Positions 24,777 through 33,530 of a DNA stretch of 64,000 nt are shown here, one piece after another. A program made the position numbers and the translations under genes. Position 1 is the stretch's first letter. Each line of letters starts with the position of its first letter. The notes under the pieces were generated by a model. It had not been told where the DNA came from, searched no databases, and saw only the letters and a program-made list of their open reading frames with translations. Source of the DNA: Paenibacillus kobensis NBRC 15729 (GTDB lineage: Bacteria > Bacillota > Bacilli > Paenibacillales > Paenibacillaceae); assembly GCF_004000825.1 (NCBI RefSeq), contig NZ_BILZ01000029.1, positions 1 to 64,000 on the forward strand. Direction: 5' to 3'.

Positions 24777-25445
24777 ATGAAACAGCAGCATCCGTTAATG
24801 AATCGCTTCGTTGATCTCGACATTTCAGGCAAACCGATGGCGCTTCGAGGCAAGTTGGTTGATATGGGGCAGGATATTCTTGTCATCCATAACGGGCAGC
24901 AATTCGTATATGTGCCAATTATCCATCTTCAACAGATGAGGGAGGTCAGCAAGCAGGAAAGCTTATTAATCGACGTTCCGGAAACGCTGTTCGAGCAGCC
25001 TAACGATCCGATTTCATACCGTAAAATGCTTATGAATGCCAAAGGTATGTTCTCGGAACTGTACATTACCGGCAACCAATCCATACATGGATATTTGACA
25101 AGCGTCATGAACGATTTCTTCGTATTCTATTCGCCGGTTTATCATTCTGTTGTCGTCTCTCTTACCCATCTTAAATATTTAATTCCTTATAATCCGAATG
25201 TCACACCCTATACGCTGACGGCCGAGCAATTTCCGCTTAAGCCTTCTCCGCTTACGCTTGCCCGTACGTTCGATCAACAGCTGCGCAAGCTTGTCGGTGA
25301 ATTCGTAATCCTCGATCTTGGCGAGAACCCGAATAAGATCGGCGTATTAAAAAGCGTGGAGCAGAACATAGTGGAATTGGCCAATGCGGGCGGTACGCCA
25401 ATCTATCTCCATCTCGATCATGTTAAGACGGTGCATCTGCCGTAA
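24777..25445 (+). CDS. DUF2642-like spore coat protein
   Basis: A 222-residue protein composed of three weakly related beta modules: 'FVDLDISGKPMALRGKLVDMGQDILVIHNGQQFVYVPIIHLQQM' (about 11-55), 'FSELYITGNQSIHGYLTSVMNDFFVFYSPVYHSVVVSLTHLKYL' (about 93-140) and 'LVGEFVILDLGENPNKIGVLKSVEQNIVELANAGGTPIYLHLDHVKTV' (about 172-220). Each ends in a 'hLpHLK'-like strand, the pattern of DUF2642/CotB-type coat modules. It lacks the Ser/Arg linkers of the preceding gene. AGGAGG lies upstream of ATG 24777. It forms a coat cluster with its neighbours. Confidence 0.75.
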   Translation: MKQQHPLMNRFVDLDISGKPMALRGKLVDMGQDILVIHNGQQFVYVPIIHLQQMREVSKQESLLIDVPETLFEQPNDPISYRKMLMNAKGMFSELYITGNQSIHGYLTSVMNDFFVFYSPVYHSVVVSLTHLKYLIPYNPNVTPYTLTAEQFPLKPSPLTLARTFDQQLRKLVGEFVILDLGENPNKIGVLKSVEQNIVELANAGGTPIYLHLDHVKTVHLP

Positions 25446-25486
25446 CAAGGCGGCCAAAGTCTCGGAGCGAATATACCTCTGAGCCG

Positions 25487-25531
25487 AAGGAGCTTTCCTT
25501 TCATGTCATGCATGTGGGAAGCTCCTTTTTG
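25487..25531 (+). terminator. Terminator after the DUF2642-like gene
   Basis: AAGGAGCTTTCC (25487-25498) pairs imperfectly with GGGAAGCTCCTT (25516-25527); TTTTT follows. Confidence 0.8.
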
Positions 25532-25601
25532 GCATGCATATGCAGCGAAGCCGCCGGACATAATACGGTAGGTGTTCAAAATGGCAATAGGAGGATTCGA
25601 A

Positions 25602-25826
25602 ATGCCGCAGCCGATAACCGCCAAAGAGCTGGAGTATATTGCCGATTCGATGTCGAACGAAGATTTGCTGCTGAAGCAAAATGCTGTACTCGCTTCATCC
25701 AGCTCGAATCAGGCACTCAGCCAAATCGCACAGCAGTTTATTTCGACGCATCAGCAGCATTATCAGACGCTGTTGCAGACGTTACATCAGCATTCCGGCG
25801 TTGCGCCTACCCAGCCGCAGGGCTAA
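25602..25826 (+). CDS. Small spore coat-associated protein, CotF-partner type
   Basis: A 74-residue helical protein: 'MPQPITAKELEYIADSMSNEDLLLKQ' then a Gln/Ser-rich amphipathic helix and a PTQPQG tail. ATG 25602 is chosen because AGGAGG lies six to seven bases upstream; an earlier in-frame ATG at 25572 has none. Short proteins with 'ITAKELEYIxDSMSNEDLLxKQ' commonly precede CotF-like genes in Paenibacillaceae, as here, 27 bp before the next start. Probably a ferritin-like helical coat component; the role is inferred from that pairing. Confidence 0.75.
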   Translation: MPQPITAKELEYIADSMSNEDLLLKQNAVLASSSSNQALSQIAQQFISTHQQHYQTLLQTLHQHSGVAPTQPQG

Positions 25827-25853
25827 CTGATCAACGATTGGGAGGAAATGAAG

Positions 25854-26240
25854 ATGCAGCACCATCAATCGATTTTGCCGGACGAGGATTTGGCAAGTGT
25901 GATTTTGTCCGATCTGAAACGGGTTGTACGGGAGTATGCGACAGCCGCAACGGAGTCGACCTGTCCTCAAATCCGGAAGCTGTTCACCGATTTGACGAAC
26001 AGCACGCTAACGATGCAAGGCCAGCTCTTCACGGTCATGCAGCAAAATCAAATGTATAATACATCGTCGCCGGCGCTTCGCCAGGAGATCGATAAACAAG
26101 GCAAGCAGTATGATCAGACGCTGCAAAAAACGAATCAATTCGTCCAGCAGAAACTGAGCGGCATCATCCGCCAACCGATGTTCTATACGAGCCAGCAGCA
26201 GTTTCAGCAACCGCAGCAGACTCCGACCTATTACAGCTAA
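25854..26240 (+). CDS. Spore coat protein, CotF-like
   Basis: A 128-residue, mostly helical protein with 'LPDEDLASVILSDLKRVVREYATAATESTCPQIRKLFTDLTNSTLTMQGQLFTVMQQNQMY' matching the CotF family helical bundle, followed by a Gln-rich C-terminus (FYTSQQQFQQPQQ). ATG 25854 has GGGAGG eight bases upstream; ATG 25848 would be too close. It is cotranscribed with the preceding small gene and ends at a strong terminator. Confidence 0.85.
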   Translation: MQHHQSILPDEDLASVILSDLKRVVREYATAATESTCPQIRKLFTDLTNSTLTMQGQLFTVMQQNQMYNTSSPALRQEIDKQGKQYDQTLQKTNQFVQQKLSGIIRQPMFYTSQQQFQQPQQTPTYYS

Positions 26241-26247
26241 CGAACGT

Positions 26248-26300
26248 ACAGCAGACTCCGTTTTGTCCGCATTCAAGGCGGCGGAGCTGCTGTTTTTTTG
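26248..26300 (+). terminator. Terminator of the CotF-like pair
   Basis: ACAGCAG-A-CTCCG (26248-26260) pairs with CGGAG-CTGCTGT (26282-26293), followed by TTTTTTTG. Confidence 0.88.
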
Positions 26301-26413
26301 TTTTGCAGTCGACACAGATTCATTGTAAAATTAACTTTATCCTTTACTATTGAATATTTATAGGATTGTTCCACGACACTACGCAGAAGGAAGGCTTGAA
26401 GGGAGCTGTGACG

Positions 26414-26905
26414 ATGAGCGATTTGAAGATGAAGATATTGGAACTGCTCAAGGAAGACGCGCGGCGGGACGCCGAATTGATCGCGACGATGCTCGACGTT
26501 CAGGTCGACGTAGTCAAACGGGAAATTGCCGAGATGGAGAACGATCATTTGATCGTAAAATATGCAGCAGTCGTCAACTGGAGCAAAGTACATGATGAGA
26601 CGGTAACGGCGCTGATCGAGGTGCAAATTACGCCGGAGCGCGGCCGTGGCTTCGAAGGCATCGCAGAGCGCATCTATTTGTACCCGGAAGTGAAATCGGT
26701 CTATCTGATGTCCGGTGCATACGATTTGCTCGTTGAGGTCGAAGGGAAGACGCTTAAGGAAGTGGCCTCGTTCGTCTCCAATAAGCTGTCGCCGATCGAC
26801 TCGGTGCTTTCGACGAAGACATTCTTTATCCTTAAGAAATACAAACAAGACGGCATTATCTTCGATGAAACCGTTGGTGACCAACGCTTGATGATTTCGC
26901 CATAA
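26414..26905 (+). CDS. Lrp/AsnC-family transcriptional regulator
   Basis: A 163-residue protein with an N-terminal winged HTH ('MKILELLKEDARRDAELIATMLDVQVDVVKREIAEMENDHLIV') and a C-terminal RAM ligand-binding domain ('VTALIEVQITPERGRGFEGIAERIYLYPEVKSVYLMSGAYDLLVEVEG'). The HTH is less canonical than in Lrp. ATG 26414 has GGGAG upstream. The aminotransferase gene follows 13 bp later, the same pairing as yugG-yugH in B. subtilis, so it probably senses an amino acid and controls this pair. Confidence 0.9.
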   Translation: MSDLKMKILELLKEDARRDAELIATMLDVQVDVVKREIAEMENDHLIVKYAAVVNWSKVHDETVTALIEVQITPERGRGFEGIAERIYLYPEVKSVYLMSGAYDLLVEVEGKTLKEVASFVSNKLSPIDSVLSTKTFFILKKYKQDGIIFDETVGDQRLMISP

Positions 26906-26918
26906 AGGGTGATGGGGC

Positions 26919-28139
26919 ATGATTATGGATGAACAACAAACGGTGCCGGCGAAACGGCGCACAACCGCTGCCGACTATTTGGCGCCGAACGCAAGAGCGC
27001 TTAAGCCGTCTGGCATTCGGCGTTTTTTTGATTTGGTCAGCGGACGCAAAGATATTGTGACGCTCGGCGTCGGCGAGCCTGATTTCGTGACGCCTTGGCA
27101 TGTGCGCGATGCGTGCGTTGCATCGCTCGAGATGGGCAAGACGCAATATACGTCCAATGCCGGTATGCCGGAGCTGCGTGAAGAAATTGCGTCTTATCTC
27201 GATAACCGGTTTAAGGTGAGTTACAATCCGGCGGACGAAGTGCTCGTCACGATCGGCGGCAGCGAAGCGATCGACTTGGCGCTGCGGGCGCTTATTGCGC
27301 CAGGCGACGAGATTTTAATCCCAGAGCCATGCTATATTTCTTATTCGCCGATTACAGCGCTCAGCGGGGGCGTTGCCGTCGGCATCGAGACGTTCGCGGC
27401 GGATGCCTTCAAGCTTCGCGCGGAACAGTTGAAGGCAGCGATTACGCCGAAGTCCAAAGTACTTATTTTGTGTTATCCGAGCAATCCTACCGGCGGTATC
27501 ATGACCTACGAGGACTGGCTTCCGATCGCGAAGGTAGTGGAAGAGAACGATCTGATCGTCATTTCGGACGAAATCTATGCTGAGCTGTCCTATGGCCAGA
27601 AGCATGTCAGCTTCGCAGCACTGCCGGGAATGAAGGACCGGACTATTCTAGTCAGCGGCTTCTCCAAGGCGTTCGCAATGACGGGCTGGCGGATGGGCTA
27701 CGCATGCGGACATCCTGAGCTGATCTCCGCTATGCTTCGCATTCACCAATATACAGTTATGTGCGCGCCGATTATGGGTCAGGTTGCAGCGCTTGAAGCG
27801 CTCAAGAACGGAATGGAAGAGATGGAGCGGATGATTGAGTCGTACAATCAGCGCCGCCGTCTCGTCGTGAAGGGCTTCCGGGAAATCGGTCTGGAGTGCC
27901 ATGAGCCGCAAGGAGCGTTCTACGCATTCCCGTCCATCAAGTCGACGGGACTTTCGTCGGAACAGTTTGCAGAGCGGCTGCTTGAGGAAGGCAAAGTGGC
28001 AGCAGTGCCGGGCAACGTATTCGGGCTTGGCGGCGAAGGACATTTGCGCTGCTCTTATGCGACAAGCGTGTCTCAATTGAATGAAGCGATCGAGCGGATC
28101 GGGGATTTTGTCAAAAAACTTAAGAATGAGCGTGAATGA
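26919..28139 (+). CDS. Class I/II aminotransferase (YugH-like)
   Basis: A 406-residue fold-type I PLP enzyme. 'TLGVGEPDFVTPWHVRDAC' opens the small domain; 'NAGMPELREEIA', 'YPSNPTGGIM' and 'ISDEIYAELSYG' bind the cofactor. The PLP lysine is in 'SGFSKAFAMTGWRMGY' (about 250), and the carboxylate-binding Arg is in 'GHLRCSYATS'. Relatives are annotated as aspartate or aromatic aminotransferases; the substrate cannot be fixed. It follows the Lrp-type regulator as a two-gene operon. Confidence 0.9.
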   Translation: MIMDEQQTVPAKRRTTAADYLAPNARALKPSGIRRFFDLVSGRKDIVTLGVGEPDFVTPWHVRDACVASLEMGKTQYTSNAGMPELREEIASYLDNRFKVSYNPADEVLVTIGGSEAIDLALRALIAPGDEILIPEPCYISYSPITALSGGVAVGIETFAADAFKLRAEQLKAAITPKSKVLILCYPSNPTGGIMTYEDWLPIAKVVEENDLIVISDEIYAELSYGQKHVSFAALPGMKDRTILVSGFSKAFAMTGWRMGYACGHPELISAMLRIHQYTVMCAPIMGQVAALEALKNGMEEMERMIESYNQRRRLVVKGFREIGLECHEPQGAFYAFPSIKSTGLSSEQFAERLLEEGKVAAVPGNVFGLGGEGHLRCSYATSVSQLNEAIERIGDFVKKLKNERE

Positions 28140-28284
28140 TTGACAAAGTTTCCTAAAAGATCTCAAAAAAAGCTTATATTCAATACTGAACTATTTTGAT
28201 ATAATTTAGCAATAGATTCACATATAATGGCTTATGTTCCTAGCATGATGCAGGCCATACGACCCAGCTAAAGGAGGAAAGGCA

Positions 28285-28521
28285 TTGAAGATTGCGGAGT
28301 CTAGTACGACGCTTGAAGAGCAACGGAAGACATACAACAGACGCAAGATGCCCTCATCCATCCGGCTGCTGGAGGAAGAGATCATGCTGCTGCGCGGAGC
28401 GATGGAGCGGATGTATGACGAGGAAGAGACGTTTCAATCCGATCTCGTCATCGATTTAAGCCAACGGCTCGATGTGAAAATCAACGAGTATATGCACTAT
28501 TACCGATACTCGTTTCAATGA
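28285..28521 (+). CDS. Spo0E-like sporulation regulatory protein
   Basis: A 78-residue protein, TTG start with AGGAGG about six bases upstream. Residues ~28-70, 'LLEEEIMLLRGAMERMYDEEETFQSDLVIDLSQRLDVKINEYM', fit the Spo0E/YnzD family: two helices with the conserved S-Q-x-L-D motif. Such proteins dephosphorylate Spo0A~P and delay sporulation. A TATAAT lies at 28200-28205 with only a weak -35. It is monocistronic, bounded by a terminator. Confidence 0.88.
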   Translation: MKIAESSTTLEEQRKTYNRRKMPSSIRLLEEEIMLLRGAMERMYDEEETFQSDLVIDLSQRLDVKINEYMHYYRYSFQ

Positions 28522-28539
28522 TCGAATTAATTGTGACTG

Positions 28540-28567
28540 AAGCCCCTTCCGGGGCTTTATTTTTTTG
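28540..28567 (+). terminator. Terminator of the Spo0E-like gene
   Basis: AAGCCCC-TTCC-GGGGCTT stem-loop (28540-28557) followed by TATTTTTTT. Confidence 0.93.
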
Positions 28568-28654
28568 GATGGACGACGGTTTATGATATAGTAGAAACAG
28601 TCTGTTTCGAGTTGCAATAATCGTTAGATTAAGACATTGGTTGGAGGGATTTTG

Positions 28655-29215
28655 TTGTTCAGAACACCACTGCGCAAAACCAAAATAGGCGCCATTATCG
28701 TTTCGTTAATGCTGGCTGCGGTGCTGCTTGCCGGCTGCGGCGGCGGTAAAGATGTATCGATGTTCATATTCCCGAAGGATGGCATGCCTGACGATGTCGC
28801 CGGGAAGGTAGAGGAGCAACTGCAGACGAAGATGGGCGACAAGTCGGTCGAAGTGTTCGGCAGTCCGCTCTATAACGAACAGAAAATGATTGTAGAGTTC
28901 GTGGCGGGAGAACGCAGCATTCTGGCAATTCCGAAAGATTTCTTCTTGTCCATGGTTGAACAAGGAGGCGTCGAGCCGCTGGATGAATTGTTCAAGCCTG
29001 AAGATTTTCCGGATGGCTTTATGACGGGAACGGTATACAATGAAAAAACGAAGGAAGAAACGAAGGAGAAGCATCTGTATGGCATTCCGGTCAAGCAGTC
29101 GGCGATGTTCCAAGGCGTCGGCTACACGCCGGACGATCTCTATCTCGTCGTTCCTTCGACTTCGCCGAATGAAGAGTTGTCCAAGCAAGCGATGAAAGGG
29201 CTGATCAATCCGTGA
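28655..29215 (+). CDS. Putative lipoprotein of unknown function
   Basis: A 186-residue protein. The TTG at 28655 sits six bases after GGAGGG. A lipoprotein signal ends in the lipobox LLAGC (Cys ~27). The mature part is acidic and alpha/beta ('VSMFIFPKDGMPDDVAGKVEEQLQTKMGDKSVEVFGSPLYNEQKMIVEFVAGERSILAIPKDFF'), which looks like a substrate-binding-like or small sensory fold, but I do not recognise a family. It overlaps the adenosyltransferase gene by four bases (GTGA), so it heads an operon through the RluA gene. Confidence 0.7.
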   Translation: MFRTPLRKTKIGAIIVSLMLAAVLLAGCGGGKDVSMFIFPKDGMPDDVAGKVEEQLQTKMGDKSVEVFGSPLYNEQKMIVEFVAGERSILAIPKDFFLSMVEQGGVEPLDELFKPEDFPDGFMTGTVYNEKTKEETKEKHLYGIPVKQSAMFQGVGYTPDDLYLVVPSTSPNEELSKQAMKGLINP

Positions 29216-29790
29216 AGCTGTATACGAAGACAGGGGACGGAGGCAAGACGTCGCTCAAAGGCGGGCGCGTATCGAAGGATGATTCGCGTGTCGAGGCGTA
29301 CGGGACGCTTGATGAACTGAACAGCTGCGTTGGGATTGCAGCGGCGCAAGCAGCTGCATTGCCGCAAGTTCAAGCGCTTGCAGCGGAGTTGGTTGAGATT
29401 CAACAGGAGTTGTTCGATTGCGGCTCCGATCTTGCGTTCTCCGCTCCGGCGGAGCCGCACTACAAAGTGACAGCTGACATGATCGTGCGGCTCGAGGGCT
29501 GGATCGATGCGCACAGCGATGCGGCTCCCGCGATCAAACGGTTTATTCTTCCAGGAGGCAGTCCGCTGTCTGCTTCGCTTCATGTATGCCGCACCGTATG
29601 CCGGAGAGCGGAGCGCCGCATCGTGACGGCGGGAGCTGAACATCCGGTGCCGGCAGAAGTGCTGAAGTATGTTAACCGGCTGTCCGACTATTTCTTCGCG
29701 GCGGCGCGTTCCGCCAATGCGGCGCTTGGCGTGCCGGATACGGAGTATGTACGCAGCGCCGATGTGTTCAAGACGCGCAGTGATTCATGA
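29212..29790 (+). CDS. Cob(I)alamin adenosyltransferase, PduO/MMAB type
   Basis: A 192-residue protein. The ATP-binding N-terminus 'YTKTGDGGKTSLKGGRVSKDDSRVEAYGTLDELNSCVG' and the helices 'LPGGSPLSASLHVCRTVCRRAERR' and 'VNRLSDYFFAAARSAN' are family signatures. It transfers the adenosyl group of ATP to cob(I)alamin or cob(I)yrinate diamide. GTG start overlapping the lipoprotein stop. No B12 enzyme lies nearby, so the operon arrangement is not explained by pathway. Confidence 0.92.
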   Translation: MKLYTKTGDGGKTSLKGGRVSKDDSRVEAYGTLDELNSCVGIAAAQAAALPQVQALAAELVEIQQELFDCGSDLAFSAPAEPHYKVTADMIVRLEGWIDAHSDAAPAIKRFILPGGSPLSASLHVCRTVCRRAERRIVTAGAEHPVPAEVLKYVNRLSDYFFAAARSANAALGVPDTEYVRSADVFKTRSDS

Positions 29791-30728
29791 GCGAGCTGGA
29801 CTATTACCGTCCGTTGTCCGTTAAGGCGACGGAGCGGGAGGACGGGATGCAGGTGCGGACGGTGCTCGAGCGCCGTCTCGGCGTCTCCCGCAAGCTGCTG
29901 TCCAAGCTGAAGCTGACAGAGCTTGGACTTACGGTCAACGATAAACGCGTCTTTACGTCGGATATCGTTCGTACCGGTGACGTCGTGACGATACGGATGG
30001 AGAAGGAATCGTCGGACGATATTTTGCCGGAGCCGATCCCGATTGACGTGGTGTTCGAGGACGAGGACGTGCTCGTTGTCAATAAGCCGCCGGGAATCAT
30101 TGTGCATCCGACTCACGGACATTACACGGGGACGCTGGCGAACGGCGTTGTCCATTATTGGCGTGAACGGGGAGAGACCGTGAGGTTCAGGCCGATTCAC
30201 CGTCTTGATGAACATACTTCAGGCTTGGTCGTCATCGCGAAGACGCCTTATGTCCATCAGCAGCTGTCCGAACAGCTGCAAGCGGACGAGGTGGACAAGC
30301 GTTATTTGGCATTTGTACATAATAAGCCGACACACGAAGCAGGCACGGTAGACGGTCCGATCGACCGGGATCCCGAGCGTCCGCATTTGCGTATCGTGAC
30401 GCCGGACGGTTATCCGTCGGTAACGCATTATGAGACGGTTGCCGTCTACGAGAGCGGTGCTGCATCCTGCGTCCGCCTCAAGCTGGAGACGGGACGAACG
30501 CATCAAATCCGCGTCCATATGAAGTCGATCGGATGCCCATTGATCGGAGACGAGATGTACGGTTTGGAATCAGGCCTTAAGCAGGCGGATGTCATGATGG
30601 AAGGCAGACAGGCGTTGCACGCCGAATCGATCGCTTTCACGCATCCGATTACGAGGGAGCGAATGAAGTGGACGGCGGCGCTGCCGGACGATATGCGGCG
30701 GCTAGAGCATTATTTGCAGGAAGGATAG
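29787..30728 (+). CDS. RluA-family pseudouridine synthase
   Basis: A 313-residue protein overlapping the previous stop (ATGA). An S4-like N-terminal segment (about 20-85, 'VRTVLERRLGVSRKLLSKLKLTELGLTVNDKRVFTSDIV') precedes the catalytic domain with HRLDEHTSGLVV, which contains the catalytic Asp, then 'KRYLAFVHN' and 'LETGRTHQIRVHMKSIGCPLIGDEMYG'. It isomerises uridine in rRNA or tRNA; the target site cannot be read from sequence. Confidence 0.93.
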   Translation: MSELDYYRPLSVKATEREDGMQVRTVLERRLGVSRKLLSKLKLTELGLTVNDKRVFTSDIVRTGDVVTIRMEKESSDDILPEPIPIDVVFEDEDVLVVNKPPGIIVHPTHGHYTGTLANGVVHYWRERGETVRFRPIHRLDEHTSGLVVIAKTPYVHQQLSEQLQADEVDKRYLAFVHNKPTHEAGTVDGPIDRDPERPHLRIVTPDGYPSVTHYETVAVYESGAASCVRLKLETGRTHQIRVHMKSIGCPLIGDEMYGLESGLKQADVMMEGRQALHAESIAFTHPITRERMKWTAALPDDMRRLEHYLQEG

Positions 30729-30738
30729 GATGGGACGT

Positions 30739-31113
30739 ATGAGCAAGAATGGCAAGCTGAATATCTATTTGTACGCCAAATGCGGAACATGCCGCTCGGC
30801 AGTGAAGTCGCTGCAGGCCAAAGGCTGGGAACTGGAGCAGCACGATTTGTTCGATCAAGGAGCTCCTTCGATCGAAGAACTGCGGACGCTCGTCGAGCGA
30901 AGCGGACTGGAACTGAAGAAGTTTTTCAACACATCCGGCGAGGTGTACAAGGAGCTCGGATTGAAGGATAAGCTGCCAGGGATGACCGAGGAAGAGCGTC
31001 TCGCTCTGCTCGCATCGAACGGACGGCTCGTGAAGCGTCCGATCGTGACCGACGGCAAGAAAGTGACGCTTGGCTATAAGGAAGACGTATTCGAGCAAGA
31101 GTGGGGAGCGTAG
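30739..31113 (+). CDS. ArsC/Spx-family thioredoxin-fold protein
   Basis: A 124-residue protein with a CxxC motif in 'LYAKCGTCRSAVKSLQAKGWEL' (near residue 15), then 'LFDQGAPSIEELRTLVERSGLELKKFFNTSGEVYKELGLKDKLPGMTEEERLALLASNGRLVKRPIVTDGKKVTLGYKEDVF', the typical ArsC-family layout with the conserved Arg and 'RPIV'. Both Cys residues of CxxC are kept. It resembles YusI-like proteins more than true arsenate reductase; no ars genes are nearby. An in-frame ATG at 30730 is the alternative start. Confidence 0.85.
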   Translation: MSKNGKLNIYLYAKCGTCRSAVKSLQAKGWELEQHDLFDQGAPSIEELRTLVERSGLELKKFFNTSGEVYKELGLKDKLPGMTEEERLALLASNGRLVKRPIVTDGKKVTLGYKEDVFEQEWGA

Positions 31114-31118
31114 AAGAG

Positions 31119-32333
31119 ATGGCGAAGAGCTGGCGGTCGGATAAGCTTGGGCGGCTGGGGTCGTCCATATTCTCGGAAGTGGCGCAGTGGAAGGCGGAGG
31201 CGGCTGGAGCGGGACATGAAGTCATCGATCTGGGCATCGGCAGTCCTGACCGGCCGCCGACTGAATCGGTTCGCAAGGCGCTGGCGGAAGCGGTGCTGAA
31301 GCCGGACCGTTATGCCTATCCGTCGTCGCAAGGCAGCATCGCCTTCCGGCAGAAGGCGGCGCAGTGGCTTCGCTGGCGGTTCGGGGATGCTGCGGCAGTC
31401 GATCCCGAGACGGAGATTGTGACATTGATGGGCTCGCAGGACGGACTCGCGCATCTCGCGATGGCGGTGTGCAATGCGGGCGATACGGCGGTCGTGCCAA
31501 ATCCGGGCTATCCGATCTATTCGGCAGCGCTGGCGCTGGCCGAGGTGCAGGCGGAGCTTCTGCCGCTGCGGGCTGATAACGGCTTTCTGCCTGATCTTGA
31601 CGCTGTACCGGAGAACGTATGGCAGAAGGCGAAGTTTGTCCTGCTCGGCTATCCGGCCAACCCGGTGACGTCGGTTGCGAATGCGGCCTTTTTCGAGCGG
31701 ATGATTGCGCTTGCGAAGCAACATGGCTTTTTGTTCGTGCACGATCTTGCCTATTCCGAGATGGGCTTCGGCGGCGAGCGGCCGATGAGCGTGCTGCAAT
31801 TCGAAGGCGCGAAGGAAGTGGCGGTCGAGTTCCATTCGCTGTCGAAGAGCTTTAATATGGCAGGGTGCCGAATCGGATTTCTGGCCGGAAATGCAGTAGC
31901 GGTAGGTGCGCTTCGTGAGCTGAAGGCGAACATCGATTACGGCGTCTTCGGTGCTGTGCAGGAGGCGGGGATCGCCGCACTGGATGAAGGCATGTCCGGC
32001 GCGATGGAGCCGGCCGGCAAGCTGTATGAACGGCGCAGAGATTTGTTCATCGAAGCGCTGGCTGCAGAAGGCTGGAACGTCGAGAAGCCGAGGGCGACGA
32101 TGTTCGTCTGGGCGCCGCTGCCGGATATGCAGTGGACGCTGCCCGATGGCGGGCCATGGAATTCGCGCCGTGTTGCTCAGGAAATGCTGCTGCGCGCAGG
32201 CGTTGCAGTCATTCCTGGCGATGCGTTCGGCAGTGAGGGCGAAGGATATGTAAGGATCGCTTTAGTCGAAGAGGATGATCGGCTGATTGAAGCGGCGAGA
32301 CGGATCGGACGGTTTATTCGCGGGGAATCGTGA
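31119..32333 (+). CDS. Class I/II aminotransferase, LL-DAP/alanine aminotransferase-like
   Basis: A 404-residue PLP enzyme with 'VIDLGIGSPDRPPTESVRKALAEA', 'YPSSQGSIAFRQKAAQWL', 'LMGSQDGLAHLAMAV', 'NPGYPIY' and 'LLGYPANPVTSVA'. The PLP lysine is in 'FHSLSKSFNMAGCRIGF' (about 245), and a C-terminal Arg lies in 'GEGYVRIALV'. This resembles the DapL/AlaC-like group; the substrate is unproven. ATG 31119 is preferred; a GTG at 31101 would overlap the ArsC-like gene. It appears to be the last gene of the packed run beginning at 28655. Confidence 0.88.
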   Translation: MAKSWRSDKLGRLGSSIFSEVAQWKAEAAGAGHEVIDLGIGSPDRPPTESVRKALAEAVLKPDRYAYPSSQGSIAFRQKAAQWLRWRFGDAAAVDPETEIVTLMGSQDGLAHLAMAVCNAGDTAVVPNPGYPIYSAALALAEVQAELLPLRADNGFLPDLDAVPENVWQKAKFVLLGYPANPVTSVANAAFFERMIALAKQHGFLFVHDLAYSEMGFGGERPMSVLQFEGAKEVAVEFHSLSKSFNMAGCRIGFLAGNAVAVGALRELKANIDYGVFGAVQEAGIAALDEGMSGAMEPAGKLYERRRDLFIEALAAEGWNVEKPRATMFVWAPLPDMQWTLPDGGPWNSRRVAQEMLLRAGVAVIPGDAFGSEGEGYVRIALVEEDDRLIEAARRIGRFIRGES

Positions 32334-32402
32334 TGCAGCTTAGCGGATCGGACTGTTCATTAACCGTATAGCATGTACTGTAGCGGAGAGGGGTCATCGG
32401 TC

Positions 32403-33116
32403 ATGGTGGACAACGTGAAAGCAAACGTCAACGTCAATACGGCAATCCTTCCGGTTCCGAAGCTGGAGGAAGATTTCTACGATTGGTGGGCAAGACACGA
32501 GCAAGTGCTTCATGAACAGCAAGCGATCAATCCTGAGATTGTCATGATCGGCGATTCGATTACGCATTTCTGGGGCGGCGCGCCGCGTACGGAAGGTCTT
32601 GTTGGATCCCCTGAATCGTGGAACTCGGTTTTCGCTCCTTATCGGGTATTGAATATGGGATTCGGCTGGGACCGTACTCAGAATGTTCTGTGGCGCCTGG
32701 ATAACGGCGAGCTGCATGGTGTATCTCCTCGAACGGTCGTCATCTTGATTGGAACGAACAATACAAGCGAGACGGATAATGCGCGTGCGAACACGGCGGA
32801 GGAAATTGCAGCAGGGCTGAATGCCATTTGCGACCGGGTCGAAGTGTTGGCGCCGCAGGCGAAAATCATCATCATGGCCGTACTGCCGCGCGAGCAGCAT
32901 CCGGATCACCCTCGCCGCGAGCTCATCGCTCAGATCAATGCTTTATATGAGAAGCTGGCAATGGAACGGAAGTATTCGTTCGTCGACATCGGCCCGCAAT
33001 TGCTTGAGCCGGACGGCACGTTGTCCGCAGAGACGGCACCGGACTTCGTCCATCTGACAGAGCGAGGGTACCGCCATTGGGCGGAGGCGCTGCGCCCTTT
33101 GCTGGCAGCGAAGTAA
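32403..33116 (+). CDS. SGNH/GDSL-family lipase or acylhydrolase
   Basis: A 237-residue protein without signal peptide. Block I 'VMIGDSITHFW' holds the catalytic Ser, 'NMGFGWDRTQNVLWRL' gives the Gly block, 'VILIGTNNTSET' the Asn block, and 'APDFVHLTERGYRHWAEAL' the Asp-x-x-His block. The layout is like the PAF-acetylhydrolase-like GDSL enzymes. Substrate unknown. GAGAGGGG lies upstream of ATG 32403. Confidence 0.9.
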   Translation: MVDNVKANVNVNTAILPVPKLEEDFYDWWARHEQVLHEQQAINPEIVMIGDSITHFWGGAPRTEGLVGSPESWNSVFAPYRVLNMGFGWDRTQNVLWRLDNGELHGVSPRTVVILIGTNNTSETDNARANTAEEIAAGLNAICDRVEVLAPQAKIIIMAVLPREQHPDHPRRELIAQINALYEKLAMERKYSFVDIGPQLLEPDGTLSAETAPDFVHLTERGYRHWAEALRPLLAAK

Positions 33117-33178
33117 GAACATTTCTAGTAATGCCGCGGCGGCGGCAAGCCTTCTTGTTAATAAAGGCCTCCTATTCG

Positions 33179-33212
33179 AACAAGTCTGCACCTGGCGTGC
33201 AGGCTTGTTTGC
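33179..33212 (+). terminator. Terminator of the SGNH hydrolase gene
   Basis: AACAAG-T-CTGCAC pairs with GTGCAG-G-CTTGTT, followed by TTTGCG. Confidence 0.8.
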
Positions 33213-33506
33213 GTTTTGTGTTCCGTCTCCTCGTCGTAACGAATCGTGCGAGCCTTATTTGGCACAAATGCTGCTTTATTGGCGGTTAACGAACCTCAGA
33301 AGCGTTATTCTCGCAATTGCTTCCTCTTTTGAGCTGTTTCTGGACAAATAAGACTTCCTGGATTCGTTAGATTTGGAAACAGGGTAATTCATGACAAATA
33401 GCGTCGCTGTGATTCGTTAGAATCATGCTCGTGCGAGATTGTAATATTTTCAATAGAGTCGAGCTTGTGAAAATGATAGAATGTCGGTAGAGAATGAACG
33501 AATAAT
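33213..33506. other. Intergenic region with repeated TTCGTTAG blocks
   Basis: About 290 bases with no supportable ORF. 'TTAACGAACC' near 33284 and 'GATTCGTTAG' at two places (around 33362 and 33411) are inverted or direct copies of one short motif, separated by T-rich DNA. It looks like a decayed dispersed intergenic element. No convincing promoter consensus for the next gene was found. Confidence 0.4.
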
Positions 33507-33530
33507 TTGTTGAATAGAGGCGATTATACG

